Shown here piece after piece: positions 1 through 17,348 of a stretch of DNA of 58,115 bases. The notes beneath the pieces are model-generated. The model was not told where the DNA came from, searched no databases, and worked only from the letters and a program-made list of their open reading frames with translations. The DNA comes from Purshia tridentata (taxonomy: Eukaryota > Streptophyta > Magnoliopsida > Rosales > Rosaceae): contig QANT01002218.1 in NCBI GenBank assembly GCA_003254885.1, forward strand, positions 1 through 58,115, given 5' to 3'. The position numbers and the translations under genes are program-made. Numbering within the stretch: the first letter of the stretch is position 1; every line of letters starts with the position of its first letter.

Positions 1-374
1 ATTTGGTATTTAAAGTCAATTAACCTAAAAAAAAATTTAATGTAATAAATGTGTGAGTACGGTATTATGACATCATATATATAAAAATGTTCGTGTAAAA
101 TACTAAAATGAGACTTTACACTCATGTCAAAATAGTGTAAAAATAAAAGCATAATCAACAAAATCCTTGGAAGCTATCTATATATATCACCGACTTGAAT
201 AATAAAATAAGAGATTCTTGAACCATTTTCTCATATCCTTTTGTTTGTTTCTTATAAATTATAATATATATATAACACTGACCTATTTCCCTTGTATACC
301 TTGCCTTATAAGCAGTATTTTCCTCCATTTTCAAACTTTCTTTTCTTCCTCCTCTCTTCCACAAAAGCTGATAG

Positions 375-613
375 ATGTCCAGAAACAGGTACCTTTTCTT
401 CTGAAAAGAATTGCTAAAGACAAATTAAACCATCTATTTCCACTTTTCGATCTCTTGTTGTTTTCTCCACTTTTCTTGCTTCTTCTTAATTCTAGCTTTA
501 TTCTTTTTGCAAGATTGTTTTTGTACAAATTCGTCTTTATATGAATTTTTCAACTAAGTAATTATGTTTTCTTGTTGTTTACTTATAGGGAGATCGAGAT
601 ATGGAGGAGATGA
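375..613 (+). other. 5'UTR intron and overlapping uORF of the LBD13-like gene
   Basis: A good donor (CAG/GTACC, intron from 389) and acceptor (TTATAG/GG, exon from 589) define a 200-bp intron just upstream of the LOB-domain start codon. In the spliced leader an ATG at 375 opens a 12-codon frame that reads MSRNREIEIWRR and stops at 611-613, overlapping the main ATG at 601 in another frame. The intron is inferred from splice signals only; no transcript was available. Confidence 0.55.
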
Positions 614-1590
614 TTGGAAAGAAGATGAGAGCAAATATTAGAGAATTAAGTGATGCAGTATCTGGTGATCGTCATCAAATGGCAATAATGAGTAGTACTA
701 AACAGTCATCACTATTTGGTCCTCCAGGGATGACTACTTCTACTTTGAACATAATCACACCTTGTGCTGCATGTAAGCTCTTGAGAAGAAGATGTGCTGA
801 AGAATGCCCTTTCTCTCCCTACTTCTCTCCACATGAACCTCACAAATTTTCAGCTGTCCACAAAGTCTTTGGTGCAAGCAATGTCTCCAAGATGCTAATG
901 GTACAGTACTACTCCATCTCACCCCCTACCCTCTAATACTTAATTAATGTTTTGCTGAACCCTCGATCTAATACGTACTTAATTGGGTGTATTTATATAT
1001 TGATTTTGATAGAAGTTAGAGCATTCAACACCCCCAGAAACAAGAGATTATATATTCGTGATTGATGCGAAATATATATACTCTCAACATTCCTACTCTA
1101 AATTATATATATAAGCTAGATTTCTTTAATTGGATTACTATTAATATTGTTTTAGGAGGTGGCAGAGACCCAAAGAGCAGATGCAGCCAATAGTCTGGTT
1201 TACGAAGCAAACCTGAGGCTGAGAGACCCAGTGTATGGGTGCATGGGTGTAATTTCAGCCTTACAGCAACAAATTCAATCTTTACAAGCAGAACTTAATG
1301 CGGTGAGGGCTGAAATATTGAGGTCCAAGTACAAAGAGGCTGTCACTAGTCACATGGTTTCTTCATCTACTCATCGTCATCACGCTGCTGCTGCTTTAGT
1401 TTCTTCTGGGATGGTGTCCATTGCTGCACCACCACAACCAATTTCATCATCGCCGCCACCAGCTCCTCCGTCTTCGGTTGTATTTTCTTCATCTTCTTCG
1501 TCCTCGGCTTCTTCTAATTTATACACGCCATCTACAAACACAACGGGTTATAGTTCCATGTCTAGTGACAATATCCCATATTTTGATTAA
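601..1590 (+). CDS. LBD13: LOB-domain transcription factor, LBD13/LBD15 type
   Basis: Nuclear DNA-binding protein of the plant-specific LATERAL ORGAN BOUNDARIES family. Coding exons are 601-900 and 1156-1590, with one phase-0 intron, giving 244 residues. The LOB domain has the CX2CX6CX3C block (Cys55, Cys58, Cys65, Cys69), the GAS block around residues 83-99 and a heptad-like coiled coil (ISALQQQIQSLQAEL) for dimerisation. The intron falls right after SKMLM, the usual position in the family. The tail is rich in Ser and Pro and ends SSDNIPYFD, which resembles my memory of Arabidopsis LBD13 more than LBD15; gene order also favours LBD13. The N-terminus is uncertain: an upstream ATG at 375 starts a peptide like the family's usual MSRERE start, but out of frame. 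Family call is very safe; the subgroup number is an inference. Confidence 0.93.
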
Positions 1591-4550
1591 AATGATAGAG
1601 AGAAACATAGAGTACTTGCATGCCTTACCATTTTAATTTCCTTATATAATTTGTTTTTATCTCTTGCTTTACAGATTAATAATCATGTTTTATAGCGTAG
1701 AAAAATAATTTTATCTATTGCTGGGGGTTGGTTGATATTATATAGTTTTCCTAATTTCCTTGTGATTGTGATCAAACTATATCTAGGAAATTTATAAGGA
1801 AACACACAAACTTGAACATTCTAACGACACTAAAACTTCAATTCCCAACCGATTGAATGACCCCAAGTTTTAAGTTCTTTCCATTTTTAATACTCAATTT
1901 GTGAGGATTTTTTTCATGGGTCGATTTATTATAAATATTAATTTAGTCATGTTTCATACTCATGATTTGTAATAGGATTTTGTGAGTGTCTACATTGCAA
2001 ATTGCCATGTTCCCTCTAGAAAGAACTGAAAAGTGCAATAGACTGTGAGATCTAAAATGCAATAATTTGTGATATAATGGTAGAACAAAAACTACACATT
2101 AAGTATTATACAATGGGTGTTTTGGTAAGTATGGTTTTGTGGAGCAAAACTTTTAATATAACTGATTTTATCATATATAATAAGTCACCTTACCAGAGAA
2201 ATACGCACATTAAAAATATAAATTCACATCGTTAAAATTTTTCTTTTTGGGTTTTGTGAGGGTGTAATTGTCTATTAGGGTTGGCAGGGGCACACAAGAT
2301 CGATCTGGCACAATTGTCTCTTGCACGTGTGGGCAATACGCGGGCTTTGACTAAACTTTAATTAGCTCTGCATGATACACATCTTGGTCTGTGCGATGGA
2401 GGACCTGATATTATACTACTCTGTTTTTGTTTGTCATGAATCATGATTAAAACTACTCGGGGAGACAAAAGGTATAGAATTGTGAATCCCCATGTAAAAG
2501 TTTCAAACTTAGTTTATAAATGAAGATACTTTCCTTTCTTTCCCATGTTCATCATTGACCTCATTAACCCCATTTTGAGCATAACTGCATTTTTCTCTTA
2601 TCAAATAGTTTCACATATTTTGATTAAATTGTTCATTTGAATTTTTAATAATGTAAAATTATGTTTGGATGTATGATTCAGATCATCAGTCTTTTTTTTT
2701 TTTTTTTATTGTGGGCTCTACAGTTTATATATAGTTNTTTTTTTCAATTGTGGGCTCTACAGTTTATATATAGTTCGCTTTCCAAATAATGTTTGGTGTT
2801 GGGAGGCAAAATATAGATCATGGATGCGTGCCAAATAGGTGTTAGATAGCGTTATAATTTTGACCTACTATAGCTGGTAAATTTGGTGACATAATCGATT
2901 TGTATTTTGTAGATATATGTCACCATTAAAAATTAACATACCCTGTGTTATTTGGAGTTTTCTGCACAAAATTAATTAAGGAAACAGGTATAAGAGAGAT
3001 ATGTTCCTTTCAAGAACACTTAATAAAATTAGGGTGATACACTGACATATAACAACTTATGGGCAGTCAATGATAATGGCTACAGGTTCTATATTAAGAA
3101 TATATTATCTAGCTAGTTTCCTTGCCGTGTGGAGCTTAAACTGAGCTCGAAGAGGCATCAAATAAGCATATTAATTATAATATACGACTAATTTTCTTGA
3201 ACAAGTTTAGTATGCTATATATTGGTAAACTATCAATTAGTAATATTTAATACAAATCACGTCTAAAATCTACACTACTGTGGCACAATCTAGTAATTAT
3301 ATACATCATGTTTGGTAATAGGAGACCCTTTCGATATAACTGGGATTAGCTTCTAGGTTGCTTGAGTGTTGTAGCATCTCATCATATATGCTTGTCCTCA
3401 CTGAAATATATATATATGCACATCAAAATCTATCCATTAAAATACTCTGACTGTGAACCTACTTTCCTCGCAACAAGAGAGTAGGGTACGTAAACAACAT
3501 CTTTTTTTATTTTTTTTAATAAAAGAGAAGGAATTTCAAGCTAATTAAACAACTTCTTCATCATAGATTCCATAATCACGATTCGATCTCCTTCAACAGT
3601 GACTGAATAAAAAGAGTTGTTCGGACTGATATATGCTACAATATTAGTATATATTATATATGTAGCGTTGACAACTTGTAATTAGTTGGATGCGAACATT
3701 AATAGCTCCTGCTATGATTTTCCGTTTACTACCTAGAACATTAATAAATATAGATATACAACTATTTGTTATGCTTAATTCAGTTTAATTGGTTGTTCAA
3801 CAAAGAAGCATATCATTCTTATCCAGTTATGCCAAAAGGAAAAACAAAGAATAATATCAATTAGAGATTTATAATGCCAGTTCAAAAATCACAGAGAAAA
3901 TTACATAAATAACACCCATATTCTAATAGGGCTGGCTGAGTCGGGCAGACCTGATTCTTTTATCTGGACCCGACAATGACCTAGTCCATTAGGCGTCGGA
4001 TCGGATCCAATTAAAAAATAATGAGACCAAGCCCAATTGGGCAACTGTATCAGATCTATCCACGTGACCTAGTCCATTTCGACCGAATTTGTGTTCAATT
4101 CAACCTTAGGCTTATTATAACTACGGTCTAGGTTTGTGTTCAATTTGTGTAGATTTGAATGCTTATCATCTTGGACATATCTGATTGGGTGATTACCATT
4201 GTAAATAACTCTTTCAAAACCTGGAAATTGACGACCCATCAACGATTAATAGGTGACAAACTAAGGGTTTAGGCAATAAAACTTACAAAAATTGATGATA
4301 CGTACCCCGTAAGAATTTATTGAGATTAAAAACAAGCTTTATTGGTTACAATTAATAATCAAAATGATTTTGTAATTATAAACTGGCACTCAATTACACA
4401 GACTTTCATTAATTAATTCCAATCTAACCTCATCACAAACAAACAAAAAATATATATTTGTCCCAACTTCTGGGTGAAATGTCACAACTTAATTTGGTTT
4501 ATTCATCTAATTACGATAAATAGAGAAAACTATATATGGATGGATCTCCA
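1591..4550. other. Intergenic spacer LBD13 - peroxidase A
   Basis: About 3 kb of AT-rich DNA with no convincing coding exon on either strand. It holds the single-N artefact at 2737 with its duplicated flanks. A GC-richer stretch near 3930-4100 with repeated 'GGGCAGACCTGA / GACCCGAC' words looks like decayed repetitive DNA. The last few hundred bases should contain the 3'UTR of peroxidase A. Confidence 0.6.
2708..2775. repeat. 29-bp exact direct duplication around an N
   Basis: The segment 2708-2736 is repeated exactly at 2747-2775. Between the copies lie one undetermined base (N, 2737) and a T run; a longer T run also precedes the first copy. This is most simply two contig ends carrying the same sequence that were joined without being merged. 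Confidence 0.85.
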
Positions 4551-6423
<1,873 letters not shown>

Positions 6424-6522
6424 TATAATGATTTGTTTCAAAAGCTAGGTAACTAATTACTTAACAAGTAGTACGTGATCAGAGACTGAAGAACATGGTG
6501 GTGTAAAAAAGTTGAAATTATA

Positions 6523-6537
6523 GGGTTATATATAGAG
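6523..6537 (-). promoter_or_regulatory. TATA box of peroxidase A
   Basis: Read on the minus strand this is CTCTATATATAACCC, about 100 bp upstream of the preferred ATG at 6423. That spacing fits a plant TATA box with a leader of about 70 bases. Inferred from motif and distance only. Confidence 0.55.
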
Positions 6538-9500
6538 GGAGGTTTGGCACTGGCTGGCCACCTAATCTTCAAGACCCAGTAGTGCATGGTATAGCATGGC
6601 TTGGCATTTCTACGTCTGGTATTTAATTAAAGTAGCAGCAACGAATTTGATTGATTGATTGATAACGATAGCTCTATTGAATGCTCCAAATACACGTTTA
6701 CATGAAATGAATCCATGGGCGACAGTCAATGGAGCATGCTGACCAACTTGTCATAGTTCAAGGGGTCCACACTCAATTTTACCTTTATCTTTTTGGATTT
6801 GGTGAAGATGACACCTTGCAATTAAGCAATGGACCACGACAATTTACCTTCTCTATATCACTCTAGACACGTACAATCAACTTCTTAATTAATGTTGAGT
6901 ATTGTCTTAGACTTCTACACCAAGTTTTTTTTCATATGATCGAGAGAAAGAAATTCAAATTTAGAATATATTATTTCAACAAAATAAAAGTGAGGATGAC
7001 TAGCATTAGATTAATAACTAATTAAGTGTTTATTAAAATCATAAACACTCGTTTTAATCTCTTTCCATAATTTCAAGTTTTTAAAAATGATCGATATGCA
7101 ATATCCAGATAAGGAGAATAGTACCATTGCATAGAGCAACTAGAGTGGTTGATATGCGTGACTTTCACAATGAGCTCCACCAAACCAATGCATGGTTCGA
7201 GTTAAGTCTTTCAAAAAAGGCTGCAATAATCAACTACTTCATTGTGTGGAAAAGAGGAACATAGAATTGCCAGCAAGTTTTGTTCAGAGGCATATCTACT
7301 TTACTTTAAAACGAATAAAGGTAATTTCAAAGACTATTCTTTTATCGTTTGGACCGATCAAAGACTATTCTACTTCAAGTTGTTTCTGTCCTTTCTCTTT
7401 CTAGAAGTAAAACCAAAAAGACTGGGGTAAAGAGAGAAACAGGAGCTCTTCTAGAAAATGACATAAACATTATCAGACTGATGCATCCAAATTTCTTTAC
7501 AAACTAAGAAAAGTCTACTCATTTGTTCATTTTTTGTGTGTGTAATTAAGCATAATTAGTACATATACAATCTAATAATAAATTTATAAGACAGGTACAA
7601 ATATGGAAACAACAACTTACAATTCGACATAAAATATGTAACGTGTTCCTATATTAGTCAATAGTGTCATTAATTCTCATATGGTGCAAAAATGCAAGAA
7701 CGCCCGAAGTTTGTTTCTTTATGTTTAAGGATAAACTATATTACTTTTTTTGGCTAAAATCCTCCTAGCTAGTGAAGGTTAAATTAATTAAGTGGCCATA
7801 AAAAAGGTTAAATTAATTAAGGTTATATATATGCTACTGTAGAAATTAATGATATATATGCTCATTATTGGTGATCGAGCCTGTAAGTACTTGGTGGATA
7901 GAGCTAGAGCTAGACATATTTAATATAGAGAAGGGTTTGGAATAGACATTTAATCAACTTTAATTTATTGTGTGATATGATCCACAATTCATGCATGCAA
8001 TGTCCCTTAGTTTTCAATTATATAATGAATGATTAATCAATAATTAAGAAACTTGGATCACATGCATCGATCATATCTTTTCTCGATTTAGATATCTTGA
8101 TCTTTACGAATTCATAGCATCTTGAACAACGCATATATATGTAACATATATGTAGAATATACATTATAGTAGATGGAAGGTCGGTATGAGAGGTGGAAGA
8201 TGGTGGTGGGTTGTTTTCTGGTCCAATATGTTGTAAAATGCGCGGTTGATGGAATAGGAGAAGATCGAAGATGATCGAGTACATAATGTGGAATGTGCGG
8301 TCGATATAAAATCTGAATTTTATTGTAAGGGTAAATTCGACATTTTAAAAGTTAAAAGTTAAAAATGCAAGTTTTGAAAAGAGTGATAAAAAAAGTTATT
8401 TGATTTTAAAATAGTCGAGTTATTCAGTTAAAGTATCCTTGTTTGAATATTAATTGTAACACTCTTTAAATAATGAGATTTTTGTCGTTAACATTAATTA
8501 TATCACTGAGACAGTACTCGGTCAGATTTGTTATCTAAGCCTAGCTAATGGCTGCTGCATTCCCTATCCCCTAGCTAGCGAACTCAAATCTGGCGGCTGC
8601 TTTTTGGATCCAGTTAATTTAATGCACCAAAACAATTTGCCATGTGTCAGTAAATAAGAAGTCTTGCATATTTATTTATGAATTAATTATATTTTGTCTA
8701 TAATTAATTAATTTGCATATCACTTGAATTAGATTTGTTATCTAAGCCTAGCTAATGGCTGCTGCATTCCCTATCCCCTAGCTAGTGAACTCAAATCTGG
8801 CGGCTGCTTTTTGGATCCAGTTAATTTCATGCACCAAAACAATTTGCCATGTGTCAGTAAATAAGAAGTCTTGCACATTTATTTATGAATTAATTATATT
8901 TAGTCTATAATTAATTAATTTGCATATCACTTGAATTCAATCCTTATACGCATCTCTTTATTTGGATGCTTCTAGCTCTCTTTAAAAAGTGTGTTGTAAA
9001 TTAATTAATTAAACATACAATTAAGTTGAAAGTTTTGCAATTTGCATGTTAGACTAGTAAGGTGCATTGGATTGGATCCATCCACATGACTCATGTGCTA
9101 GATTAGATAGCATATATTATCCACTTACAATAACAAACAAAGTTATTAATCTAGTTGTAAATTATTTACTTTGGGTTGAATAAGGCACCCTAATCCGACG
9201 TCTACACGTTTTGAATTAGTACATGCCAAATTTAGAATGTTGCACACTAATAAGTTAACCCATTTTATATATCAATTTTATATATTGGATATTTTGATAG
9301 AATAGATTTGGAACTCCACACATCAATTTTAGGGTTATCGAATTCAACAAGCTTGAAGTATAACTACAAGTGGGGCCAAACTCTAACTAACCAACCTACT
9401 AAAAATAATAAAGCATTGAATTAGGGGACATATGACTTCTATATGAAGCCACCTTTCATGTCGGATAATTATTTATCATATCTATTTATATTACAAGAAT

Positions 9501-9999
9501 TTATTTCACATAATTGATGTATGATTGACAGCTAGTATAACTAATTCAGATGTTATTTCAAAGTCATAATAAATTTTTGATGTCATACAAACTTTATCAT
9601 ATAAGTGAGTGGTACACTAGTACTAGTTGCTATTATTTACCAAATATCTGCACTAAGAAAATATATTAGGCGAACATAAAAATTATCCCTAATAATTTGA
9701 AGTCTTCAACAGTAAAAAAATCCAAAAAACACGTGATCGAAGAGAGGCTAATCAGTAATTAATAAAAATCAAAGATGAGTTTTTCTTTATTGACCTCTGA
9801 CTCCAAATTGGAAAATATCGGATCCGAGCCCAACGCAAATAAATGGGCTTGAATAGAGCGTTGTTTATTTTATGAGCTGATGAAAAATTAGGTCGGCCCA
9901 ACTCCCAAACCTGGCCTCCGACTGCCCCAAACAAATTGGGAAATTCGAAGAACGCTACTTGTTTTCCGTTTGGGTTTGAACGCTTGAACCACCGAGATC
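6538..9999. other. Intergenic spacer peroxidase A - BLOS1
   Basis: About 3.4 kb without a supported gene. The short frames here lack family motifs. It contains the 207-bp tandem duplication at 8524-8937; the rest is AT-rich unique-looking sequence. The last 150 bases before BLOS1 are GC-richer and should hold its leader and promoter; several GGCCCA/TGGGC words occur at 9828-9905. Confidence 0.5.
8524..8937. repeat. 207-bp tandem duplication, two copies
   Basis: The unit 8524-8730 is followed directly by a second copy at 8731-8937. By eye they differ at only about four positions (AGCGAACTC/AGTGAACTC; TTTAATGC/TTTCATGC; GCATAT/GCACAT; TTTTGTC/TTTAGTC), so this is a recent duplication. No coding potential was seen in the unit. 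Confidence 0.9.
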
Positions 10000-10665
10000 A
10001 TGTATTCACCAGCATCTCTTCCACTCGCGCATGGCGGCGTCGCATCCTCCTCCTCCTTCTTGTCCGAGGCAGAGCCGGGAGGCATCGACGCTGCTTTGCT
10101 GCAACTGGTCCAGGACCACCACCACTCCTCCCTCAGACTCCGCGAACAGACCGGTCAGTTCCCCTATTCGAAATTCGACCTAGGGTTTCATGCAACAAGA
10201 TTGTCAATTATTGAAACGAATTACTGAATTAGTGCCTAATTGGTCGGTTGATTGATTAATTAAGAGTGATTTTCTCAGAGAAGGCAAAGAAAGACGCGGT
10301 TAAGAAGTCGGCGCGTGCGGCGGAGCTGCTGGTGAACGCGGTGAACGGTGGGGTGCAAGAGTCGTTCGTAAACGAGAAGCGAATCGAGCATGAAATTCGG
10401 GCATTGGCTACCACCATTACTCGCTTCATGAAACAGACTGATCAGTGGCTCTCTGTCACTCATTCAATGAACACTGCCATCAAGGTTCAATTTTTATTGC
10501 GTATATTTTTTCGATCTTTTTGAATTTTCTTACAAATTAATTCATGTTTTTTAGGCGAAGGTGTTTGTGTGGCAGGAATTCGGAGACTTTGAGAACTGGA
10601 TGAAGATCATGGAATATGATTGTAAAAGCATCACTGCAGCCATCCACAATATTCACCAAGCTTGA
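10000..10665 (+). CDS. BLOS1: BLOC-1 subunit 1 (BLOS1 / GCN5L1 family)
   Basis: Small coiled-coil subunit of a BLOC-1-like complex on endosomes. In Arabidopsis BLOS1 affects endosome-to-vacuole sorting (PIN proteins, for example); that role is family knowledge. Exons are 10000-10153, 10279-10484 and 10576-10665, giving 149 residues. The first exon encodes a variable N-terminus ending in the conserved HHHSSLRLREQTEKAKKDA. The second carries AAELLVNAVNGGVQESFVNEKRIEHEIRAL and the KQTDQWL stretch. The third starts EFGDFENWMK and ends NIHQA. I chose the acceptor at 10576 because it restores IKEFGDFENW; another AG 21 bp upstream (exon from 10555) also keeps the frame and would insert seven residues. 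Length and motifs fit the family. Confidence 0.93.
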
Positions 10666-12668
10666 TCTCACCATTTGCCATTTAATTTCTGATTATCTCT
10701 GTGTAATTTGTAAACCTTCTCAATCTTGAAATGATAAGCTTTATTTCACAATGTGCAAATTTGATTCTTGTTGGCTATGAAGGATTAGATAGCCTCTCTA
10801 AAACCATGCATTTAAACACTTTCACTTAATAGTAATGATTCACTATTTTATGGTCTATTTGAGTTGGGCAAGGTAGAGAGAGATGTATAACATGAAAAGG
10901 GTATCATCACCTGGTACGGGGCTACGCTTCATTCACCGTGGACAATGGAATAGAAAATTATACTAAAAATGAAATGTAATTTAGTTTTAAGAAGTGATAT
11001 GAAATGGTAAAGAAGAATGTCAAATGTAAACTGTGGTTACTTGTATCAGAAACTCAGGTGGACATTTGACCATGGAGGGGTTGGCTCTTGGCTGCTTCCA
11101 AATTCAATGTCAACTCCTTGGGAACCCACATCTCCAAATTCCGAAAAGGATTTAGAAGACTTGGTTCAACAGTGATATTAACCTTAATTATCATTAAAAA
11201 TTAATCTCTAATAGAGTCGGTCACCTAACCGATTCCTTTGTTTCTAATTCGGTGCTGCAACTTCGATGGCCCTATTCTCTGTCTTGTTCCGCAAAAATCG
11301 ACGACAAAGTTGCTGCAAACAACATTGTTTTCAAATGTCAATCCCTTATCAATTTAATTATGAAACAAAGGGTAGTCAAGCTCGACCCTCTTCAAACAGT
11401 TGGCAAAAATGGGTGATTATGAACATAAGCAGGGGATTTGCAATCTCAAAGCCTTACAGAGTAAGAAAACGGTGGATATACAATTGGTTTTGTAATTGAG
11501 TAGATGATAATACCTAGGCTTTTATTGTACCTGATTAGTCAACTGTGGAAAATGCATACTATATATATGTGAAAGTCAATTACAGCTGTCTTATAACTTA
11601 TAATATACTCTGTTTCGGGACTGGGAAAATTTTGAAAGGAAGTTGCCTACTGTCAACACTATGAGAAAGTTCTCCTTCTCTGCCTCCACCTATGTATGTC
11701 TTCAGTCTTCACAACATGAATACTGTGAAGCTTAACATGTTGTGCTAGACTTCACTGGCATACCCAGAATGGCTCGTCCTATTTGAGAATTTGGGTTTTG
11801 TTAGATATGACATGGCCGTGTGTTGTATTATAATCTCACAGCTACTTATTGATGATCACTTTATGAGAAATTTCATTTATGTTAATCAGCTTCATGGATT
11901 TTAATTCAACCAATAAGGCATGTATATCATCAACTGATTGAATCTAAACTTTTACACTACTTCGGTATATTTGTATGTGTAGTGTGCTGTACCAAAGTGG
12001 AAAGTACAGATATGTAGCTTTGGATGAAAAAATAGTCCACATTCTCAGTTTGTCTTTGTCTTTGTTTGACTTTTCATTTTGGGATAAAAATGATTTTAGT
12101 CCCTATATTTTATCTTGAAAACATATTCGAAAACAATTTTAACAAAACTCAAAATTTTAATTTGGGTGCAAAATATCTTAAGATGGCAAACAATATATAA
12201 ACATTTGGACCAAGTGCAAAGTTTTGAAACCACATTGTTCAAATATGTTTTCGGGATAAACATAGGTATCAAAATCCCTTTTTTCCCTTTAATTATAGTC
12301 ATATTTTATAAGGGTGTGAGCAAAAAAGTAAATGCATTCATAATAATATATCTTTAGGTTTGTACGTGTAAGGTTATTACATTCATGGGTTGATGACTCT
12401 GTATAATATATGGTTTGAATTAAAACAAGTATAACCGAGAATTAATCCAAATCCAAAAAAATTGCCATGTGTTATGTTTTGTATTCTCAAAAGAGAGTAT
12501 GTATTATTCAATAAAATAGCTCGTTTCTTGGGTACATAACAAGATAATAGATTACACTGCCAAATGATCATGAACATCAATCATGACCACATTAAGAAAA
12601 AAATTACAACAATTTTTATCGACACAAGAATCATGAACACCATAGTATCGAAAAGTGATCGATCCTAA
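10666..12668. other. Intergenic spacer BLOS1 - peroxidase B
   Basis: Two kilobases with the probable BLOS1 3'UTR at the start. A 77-codon frame at 11266-11499 has no recognisable motif and no splice context, so I do not call it. No transposon termini or tandem repeats stood out. Confidence 0.5.
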
Positions 12669-13856
<1,188 letters not shown>

Positions 13857-13917
13857 TGTAATCTCTTTGAGATCAAATTGCTGATATGGAGTGAAGAAGA
13901 TGACGGAGTTTGATTGA

Positions 13918-13927
13918 GTTTATATAG
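13918..13927 (-). promoter_or_regulatory. TATA box of peroxidase B
   Basis: On the minus strand this reads CTATATAAAC, about 62 bp upstream of the ATG at 13856. A start site about 30 bp downstream would leave a leader of about 30 bases. Inferred from motif and spacing. Confidence 0.6.
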
Positions 13928-15552
13928 AAAAAATTAAATTGCCCACTAGCTTATTTTGTATCAATATTCCCATATATAATGTATTGGATAGGGTAATATA
14001 AAGCTCGATCGTTAATATTTGGACCAATTCCAATTCCAATGAGTAATTCTGGCCGGCCGGGGGTGGTGTGCAGGAAGATCATTGCTGTATAGCTTGTTTG
14101 TATAATTAATGGACCTTTTCAACAATTGATTTGGTACATTGAATCCATTGACCCCATGAGAGATTGAGAGTTCTGTACGTTTTGTTTCATATATGCCACC
14201 ATCATGCACCATGCAAAAATATTGGCAGAAATTTCCCACACATCGTATATTAGTATGTCTATTTGTAATAAATTAATTAATTAAGGGATTATCAATGATC
14301 AATATCACCCACATCACCATGGTTAACTTATGAAAGTTGCATTTGCCATCAGTTGCATGCATCACTTGAAAAAGAAAGACTTAGCTCTTACCATTTTCGA
14401 GATGATAAAAATTTTGAACCAAAAAAAGTACGAAAAAATTTTCCAAGTCAAAAGGCAATTTATAAGAATTTTGGAATTTTGAAGCTTAGTTTAAATATTT
14501 GAAGATGTTTGACCACCACCAAAGTCGTAAAATTTTATTTTTTTTAATAAAAGTCAAAATCTAGAAGCTTAATTTAAATATAGCTATGGATATGAAAATC
14601 CATGGCACTCTTAAAACAGGTTATGGTGTTCAACCCTTCTTAACATCTCATTTTTCAACTAAGATATTTGGTGTAGTAATATTTGTCTTCATTTTGTTAA
14701 TAGAGGTCCTAAGTTAAAATTATTCCTCCCTAGCTAGATAAAGAAATAGTGATTCTAATAGGCTAAATTTGGATGCAAACCAAACCGTGCATACTAACGT
14801 GGTTGTTCTATGTAATTTGATTCAGAAAAGTTATAGAAAAAAAAAAAACCGAATAAATGTCTGTAAGAGAATTAGAATATGAATATTGTAATAATTTTCC
14901 TAGTTACACCGCTAACCATGATTCATGTATATGACGTCGATCTAGAGGGATCTAAAAGTAAAACAGGTGCAGATCTCTCACATGGAGAGAATCAGAGAAA
15001 GATAGATAACGTGCAATCATGCATATACACACTCCTTATAATATATATCCTTAATTAATTTTAGCAGTGCATCACCCTTAAGTTAACTTATCTACTATAG
15101 TAATTCAAAATAAATTATTTTAATGAATTATCAGAATGATGCAAACTAGCTTCCAAAAATAATCTTAATTTAAACTAAATTATCCCTTTTCCCCCACTCT
15201 ATCTATTCTACATACCAGAAGTACGGAAAAATAGACTAAGGGTCGAATTGTGATTAATTTAGAGTAAGCAAGTATTAATTGTTGGTTTAAAACTGAAGTT
15301 TTTGAGAACATGCAACTAATAAACTTTATGAAATAGTAGCCACCGTCGATGCTGATTATTTAATAATGTATTGGAAGCTAGCTGGAGCAAGTCCACGATC
15401 AATGGAGTGCATACTTGGTACAAATGATCAATTTTATTATTGTGTCCATGGAATTGGTCTCTGAGATATTGAGATGATGAGATACACGTACTAATTTAAT
15501 GTCATGAGAATTATTAATTGAATGATGGAAACAAGGGAGCTACTGAACACAT

Positions 15553-15643
15553 ACCTCTATAAATTAACACATACCTCTTCATAACCTCTGTCGTACGTAT
15601 ATTCTATATCATAACCTCTATAAATGAACACATACCTCTTCAT
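15553..15643 (+). promoter_or_regulatory. Duplicated TATA segment of peroxidase C promoter
   Basis: A 30-bp segment (ACCTCTATAAAT, then AACACATACCTCTTCAT) occurs at 15553-15582 and again at 15614-15643 with one difference. Each copy carries TATAAAT (15558-15564 and 15619-15625). The second lies about 76 bp before the ATG at 15701, a normal plant core-promoter distance; the first lies 61 bp further out. Confidence 0.6.
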
Positions 15644-15700
15644 CTTGTTCCATGCAATTAGGGAGCTAGTGAGTTAGTTATCTGATCAACGTAATTAACT

Positions 15701-17348
<1,648 letters not shown>

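Larger units (their letters stand above)
13857..15700. other. Shared upstream region of divergent peroxidases B and C
   Basis: About 1.85 kb between two head-to-head start codons. Core promoters lie at both ends: a TATA box for B at 13918-13927 and a duplicated TATA segment for C at 15553-15643. The middle is AT-rich with no supported gene. A short GC-rich patch near 14050-14070 (GGCCGGCC) stands out but I can assign no function to it. Confidence 0.55.

Noticed and set aside
11266-11499. 77-codon frame downstream of BLOS1
   Set aside because: No recognisable domain, and codon content like random AT-rich DNA.
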